Origin: Cristatella mucedo
Taxonomy: Eukaryota > Bryozoa > Phylactolaemata > Cristatellidae
Direction of reading: 5' to 3'
Assembly (NCBI GenBank): GCA_009760855.2
Contig: WPIO01000106.1
Location: 1,110,001-1,145,000 of the forward strand
DNA: 35,000 bases
The number at the start of each line of letters is the position of its first letter. Within the stretch, counting starts at the first letter, position 1. The notes under the pieces are model-generated. The model worked only from the letters and a program-made list of their open reading frames with translations, was not told the origin of the DNA and made no database searches. Shown here one piece after another: positions 30,605 to 35,000 of the stretch. The translations under genes and the position numbers were made by a program.

Positions 30605-30655
30605 GAGAAAGAGAGAGAGAGACACACACACACACACACTCACGCACACACACTC
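30605..30655 (+). repeat. (GA)n-(CA)n compound microsatellite
   Basis: A short (GA)n run passes directly into an imperfect (CA)n run. Confidence 0.85.
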
Positions 30656-30659
30656 CTAC

Positions 30660-31794
30660 AATCCAACCGTAGTAAGCGAGCTCCAATCAGTAGATAAGTC
30701 TCTCTTGAAAGACAAGCATTCACAGTTCCCCAGCACGTAATATCACCTGAAAGGAAACTACTGCTCGCGTACTCTCCAGCTCTTGCGGTGTCGGAGTTTT
30801 TTCAGTAGAAACAAAAATTGTGGCTAGTGTTTACGACAAGTGCCTACACCGAACTGAATGCAGCAACACTACTATGCGGCCAAAAATAAGACTAAGCGAC
30901 GAACACCCATGTGCCGCAGTAAGAGCATCCCTATCACGCATAAAGAGCTCTTTGACTATGTGCCTTTAGCTACAGCAATAGGAGACGGCGCGGCTATTCG
31001 TGACAGCGAGTAAGAAAATTAACTAGTCTTTTCCTGCTTTAGAAAGAGGTACTCAGAAAAGAATAAAAAAGTTTCGAGAAACACGTGTGCTTCCATTTCC
31101 AAGGAACTCAAGTTTTACTTCATTAATTACGTACGCCCGTAAGACTTCAAAAGCACCGACTTCAAGGTCAAGGTCAAGACAAGACAGCCAAAGATGGGGT
31201 TCTCTTAACTTTGCTCAAAGTACGACAACATATTCAGCTGCAAAGCTGTTTTGCAGGCCGCTTGCAATTACGGAGCGATACGATTCGCTACGAAGATCAC
31301 TTCACTCGTAGCCCCTCAACGAACGCTCGGCGCCGCCGGCACGTGACGCTCACGTGACGCTTCAACAGCGCTTGTAGCAGACCCTCGAGGATGCGCGATG
31401 CTCGCTGTAGTCGATGCAAGAGAGGTGAACACAAAATTTCGGCAGTGGAGATCGAGTCATAATCCTCTGCAGGAGAGAATAGACGAACTGCACATATTGA
31501 CGGGAGGGATTTCTGTTTCCACGGCCTCGCAGCCTGCAGAACCGCAGGATTTGCTGTCAAGAGTCTTAGAATGGGTCAATAATGATGTTCCATTATCCAT
31601 TAGCCAACTTTTAAGGCAGATGAGGCTGGTGTTAAAAATAGCCCTATTAAGAATACTTTAAGAAGGTAAAATCAGAAAACACTGAGATTTTGAACAAACA
31701 CATGCGGAGAAGTGAAATACAAAAAATGAGAATTAATGTCGAAGCCTCCGCGAACGATTTAAATTCGTTTCAACGCACTGTGAGTTATTAGAAT
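30660..31794. other. Unassigned stretch with an orphan 87-codon frame
   Basis: Two E-boxes CACGTGAC lie 11 bases apart at 31340-31347 and 31351-31358. An ATG-started plus frame of 87 codons (31398-31661) follows about 40 bases later. Its peptide has balanced composition, with QERIDELHILTG and LLSRVLEWVNND segments, but no family is recognised and its flanks show no continuation. An overlapping nuclear-receptor-type TCAAGGTCAAGGTCA lies at 31162-31176. None of this is enough to call a gene. Confidence 0.3.
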
Positions 31795-31985
31795 GATAAA
31801 AATTAATCGTAAATTAAAATTAAAGCTTTGCTGATTAAACAGCCTCATTTACATAGCGAAAGAAGAGCCATAGTGAGCAACAAAAGATTGACAGAAGCAG
31901 TACTCGAACCCACAATCCAGACCTTGAAGGGGGGAGCTGATTTACCCCAGGGTTCACGACCGTCTAAGTTCTGCAGGCTGCGCGC
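31795..31985 (-). mobile_element. tRNA-derived SINE, copy 4
   Basis: On the minus strand the tRNA-like head is followed by a B-box-like GGGTTCGAGTAC (31910-31921), then CTGTCAATCTTTTGTTGC, TGGCTCTTCTTTCGCTATG and GAGGCTGTTTAATCAGC. It shares the CTGTCAATC block with copy 2 and the GGCTCTTCT/TCGCTAT/AATCAGC tail with copies 1, 3 and 5. Confidence 0.7.
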
Positions 31986-32049
31986 GCGCATAGTTTTAGT
32001 TTGCACATGTATGAGCGTACAGCCCTGGATGCGGAGTCGACTGCCCATT

Positions 32050-32424
<375 letters not shown>

Positions 32425-33099
32425 TGTTTATCCAGCGGTAAATTCCAGTTGCAGGAGATGGCACAAAAGCTCGCCTGTAGTGACTAACATGAAAGACTTC
32501 ATCAGATGCATCCAGGCTGTCACTAACCTGCAACCTGTCACTCTAACTTGGTGCTTGCAGATATGCATAACCCGCATCCATCGCAGCTCCCGGAAAGCAC
32601 GCCGCCCTTGGCCATTTCCAAGTACCATTCTAAAGATCTCTTTTTGCAGAGCAGAGTTTCTTGGTACTGTGGAAGAATGTTCATGGATACAGAGTTTAGC
32701 CGGTTGATCATGCTGATCACAAGTGCTCTTTAAAGGCGCTATGCAGACGAGTTATATGTATATATTTTTTCATATTTTACACAAGCAATATGCGGACAAA
32801 CAAGTCAAAATTCACAAACTCCATGTACAGCTCGCATGAGAAGGAGTGGAAGACAAGAATATCGCGTGTCAGTCTCAGGATCCCGCAGTCGCCTGAAAAG
32901 TGTCCACTTGTATTAAGCCAACTGCTCTGTCCGCGCGTGAATTATCCGTCATGCGCTGGCGCGTGCTTAAGCTGTGCATGATTTTACTAATCAGTTTAAA
33001 TCATTCCTTTCCAGCGCATGTTGAGTACCTTGACATCGACACAGATCTCATACAGCGCCATATGCAAATACAAATGTGAGCATGTTCACTTATGAGTTG
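32425..33099. other. Unassigned stretch
   Basis: No recognisable gene or repeat. Confidence 0.4.
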
Positions 33100-34180
33100 C
33101 TTCAGCCGTCGTGAGTGGAGTTAAAAGTTGAAGGTCGCCCCTTCTTTCGAAGATCCATATTGCAACGACTGTCAGCAATCGTTGCAAGTCGAGCGCGCTC
33201 GCGGGGTGGGAACTTGGGACTGCTTCTTTTTCACTGTCTGTGCGTTCATTCCCAAAAGCCTCTGCGTTGCTCCAGGCGGAATACCGGAAATGAAGAGAGC
33301 GCGCCATTTAAACATCATGGCGTCGCGCATGCGCGCTAGTGCCAGTAGACAGTGCGAACGCCGCGCGGGCAGCTTCCGCGAGCCGAATTCTAGGCGCTCG
33401 CGCGCGCGCGCGTGCGCGCACCGGATGCAGCGTCGCGCGGCGCGACGTCGCGGATTCGACCAGTAGAGCGAGAGATCGCTCTCTCAAGATCGCGCTCTCT
33501 CCGTCGTTTGACGCTCGGGCGTCGCTGCAGACGGGCAGGCACAAAGCGGGAATCCGCGAGCGTACGAATCGCGTGAGCTAAAATTCCGCTCGTTTAAGAC
33601 TGCCGGCGAACTTTCGCGAAGACTTCTCAGGGAAGGGGCGCATTTGCTAGCTCCCCCTTTGGTAATGCGTGCACCTTAGTGCAAAGCGGGTAGCGGCCGC
33701 AGGTCGCTTCCCCTCCCCCCAGCCTCGAAGGCTTCCGCTGCGGCGCCGTCCGGGCGGCGAGTTTCGGCGGGAGCGGCATAACCTCCTTGACCTCCAAGTG
33801 CTTCCGGCGCGATTCTCTCGCATCGCGACCACGGGCGTCCGGGCGGCGAGTTTCGGCGGGAGCGGCATTTGCTCTACACGCGTGCGCGCGCCCACCGGGC
33901 TCATATTTTCGCTCGCCAGTGTTTGACGTGAGCGCATGTTCAGCTCCTTTCGCGTGTCCTCAGACTTTGAATGGTCAAAAGGGCTCTTGGGAGGAACTGC
34001 TCGCCGCCATTGCCGCGGTGCGTGGACGGCAACCTCCTTGACCTCCAAATGCTTCCGGCGCGATTCAGTCGCATCGCGACCGCGGGCGTGCGCGCGGCGA
34101 TTGCTGCCGCTGCTCGCGCTAGGGTCCACGCTATGTGTCGTCAGTTGTTTTAATGGCGATTCGTCGGAGGGGGCGTCAGA
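33100..34180. promoter_or_regulatory. CpG-dense block, possible promoter region
   Basis: This is the most CpG-dense kilobase of the window. A perfect NRF1-type palindrome CGCGCATGCGCG lies at 33324-33335, next to ATCATGGCG. An alternating (CG)n run at 33398-33420 could adopt Z-DNA. Two local duplications occur: an identical 32-base block at 33748-33779 and 33837-33868, and a ~60-base block starting CCTCCTTGACCTCCAA at 33782 and 34033. Frames on both strands are long because of the GC content, and none has a domain. A TATA-less promoter is an inference; a repeat unit is also possible. Confidence 0.4.
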
Positions 34181-34749
34181 GTCCTCGCCGCACTGATGTA
34201 CTGGAAAAAAAAGCTCGCTGTACTGCGTAATCTGGTTTGCCGAATCTGACAGCCCAATCTCTTGAACCGCCGAGTCAAGGATCCCTTCAGTCGTCGCGAT
34301 GATGGGAAGGCGAAGTGACGTCTACCGTCCTCCCTGTTTGACCAAACATGAATTATGTAGTCGACCTTAACCCGAGCCACGCTCGGTGCTTCGGTCATGC
34401 ACAAAGCCAGCGCTGCAGGTGCCCCTCTGAAACGTCTTGTCGCAGTTCGGTTCTTCAGTGCAGATCTGCACCACTCCCGTCTCAGCGAAATGTAGCAGCA
34501 CGTGGTTGAAAAGTAGGCACACAAGTCAAGAGCAAATACAAATTCTACTCTAAAAAAAATGTATTTGCAGTAAGAGAACTACGGATCTAAAATACTCTCC
34601 TGCCGTATTTACTGTAGATTGTAGACTCCCAGGGGCATTAACACGATAAAGGCGATGGAGTCACGTGTCAGCCTGTTTCAAGATAATGAACGAATATCTT
34701 TAAAACTAAATACACTTCATTTGCATAGCGGCCTACGAGAGGTGTATGT
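34181..34749. other. Unassigned stretch
   Basis: A minus-strand frame of 124 codons (34524-34150) has no recognised domain. No repeat was identified. Confidence 0.35.
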
Positions 34750-34915
34750 TCACGCAGGCGCTTGGCGGTTGCTCTTCACGACCTCGGTCCACGAGGTCGT
34801 GGGCTCAAAGCCAGTGGTGGGTGATCCTGTATTTCCTACTGCAAGCTGTGCTTATAGCCGTTAAGGCTCTTCTGTCGCTATACAAAAAGAAGCTGCAATA
34901 TCAGTAAGTATTTTT
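34750..34915 (+). mobile_element. tRNA-derived SINE, copy 5
   Basis: A tRNA-like head with CTCTTCACGACCTCGGTC is followed by a B-box-like GGGCTCAAAGCC (34801-34812). The shared body comes next: AGTGGTGGGTGATCCTGTAT, CTACTGCAAGCTGT, AGCCGTTAAGGCTCTTCTGT, TCGCTATACAAAAAGAAGC and AATATCAGTAAGTATTT. The head contains a 10-bp perfect inverted repeat (34777-34786 with 34792-34801) not expected in a tRNA. Confidence 0.75.
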
Positions 34916-34924
34916 CACATATTC

Positions 34925-35000
34925 TGTCGGCTTGAGCCCGCTACCTCGGTCGCAATAGTGAGCGCCTTCACCGCTGGGCCTACACAATGCTACCGTAAAG
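34925..35000 (-). mobile_element. tRNA-derived SINE head, copy 6 (runs off the right edge)
   Basis: On the minus strand an A-box-like TAGGCCCAGCGG (34971-34982) and a B-box-like GGGCTCAAGCC (34929-34939) are spaced as in a tRNA, with GAAGGCGCTCAC and GCGACCGAGGT between. What follows on the minus strand is the tail of copy 5 in antisense, so only the tRNA head is present. The rest lies outside or was never there. A true tRNA gene is unlikely because no matching acceptor stem is visible. Confidence 0.6.

Noticed and set aside
31158-31176. Overlapping TCAAGGTCA nuclear-receptor-type sites
   Set aside because: A motif this short is expected by chance in 35 kb, and there is no gene context to support it.
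33086-34129. Several 60-160 codon frames on both strands in the CpG-dense block
   Set aside because: High GC content lengthens chance frames. None has a domain or clear splice structure.
34925-35000. Functional tRNA gene on the minus strand
   Set aside because: A and B boxes are present, but no matching acceptor stem was found and related heads occur in SINEs in the window.

Overview
The window looks like intergenic or intronic DNA from an animal, most likely an invertebrate. The evidence is many copies of an L2/CR1-like non-LTR retrotransposon, several tRNA-derived SINEs, long (GA)n, (TA)n and (TAA)n microsatellites, and no bacterial-style gene packing. No host gene could be identified. The species cannot be named from the sequence.

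The only strong protein signal is one LINE family, called L2-A here. Left part (1-4.6 kb): a GC-mixed repeat block (R1 copy 1), then a minus-strand L2-A with an uninterrupted 612-residue linker plus reverse transcriptase frame (1574-3690), facing a plus-strand 5'-truncated L2-A (3791-4619). Smaller L2 pieces follow at 5.2, 6.5-7.2 (a second subfamily, L2-B), 7.3-8.0 and 15.6 kb. From 8 to 15 kb the sequence is AT-richer. It holds SINE copies, two copies of an unclassified ~0.6-0.7 kb repeat (R2, 9.7 and 14.5 kb), short repeats R3 and R4, and a decayed AT-rich block with broken minus-strand reading frames (13.5-14.2 kb).

From 17.2 to 22.6 kb two homologous units lie in direct order. Each has an R1 block followed by a decayed L2-type endonuclease region (18.8-19.6 and 21.4-22.6 kb). 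The repeated order suggests R1 is the 5' region of a longer L2-type element, or a segment duplicated with it. Between the second R1 and its endonuclease sits a cluster of DNA structures: a 15-bp-arm hairpin, a perfect 40-bp palindrome, a 141-bp inverted repeat with a (TA)n core, and three 31-bp tandem units bracketed by 11-bp inverted repeats.

At 24.8-26.8 kb a younger plus-strand L2-A (complete RT frame with three nonsense changes and no frameshift) sits inside an older minus-strand L2-A, giving a readable nested insertion. The right part (27-35 kb) has decayed L2 3' ends, large polypurine tracts, a CpG-dense block at 33.1-34.2 kb with a perfect NRF1-type site and local duplications, and a pair of tRNA-derived SINEs at the window end. 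All L2-A copies with good 3' ends share a 42-nt hairpin followed by (TAA/ATT)n, the likely recognition structure of the element's own reverse transcriptase.
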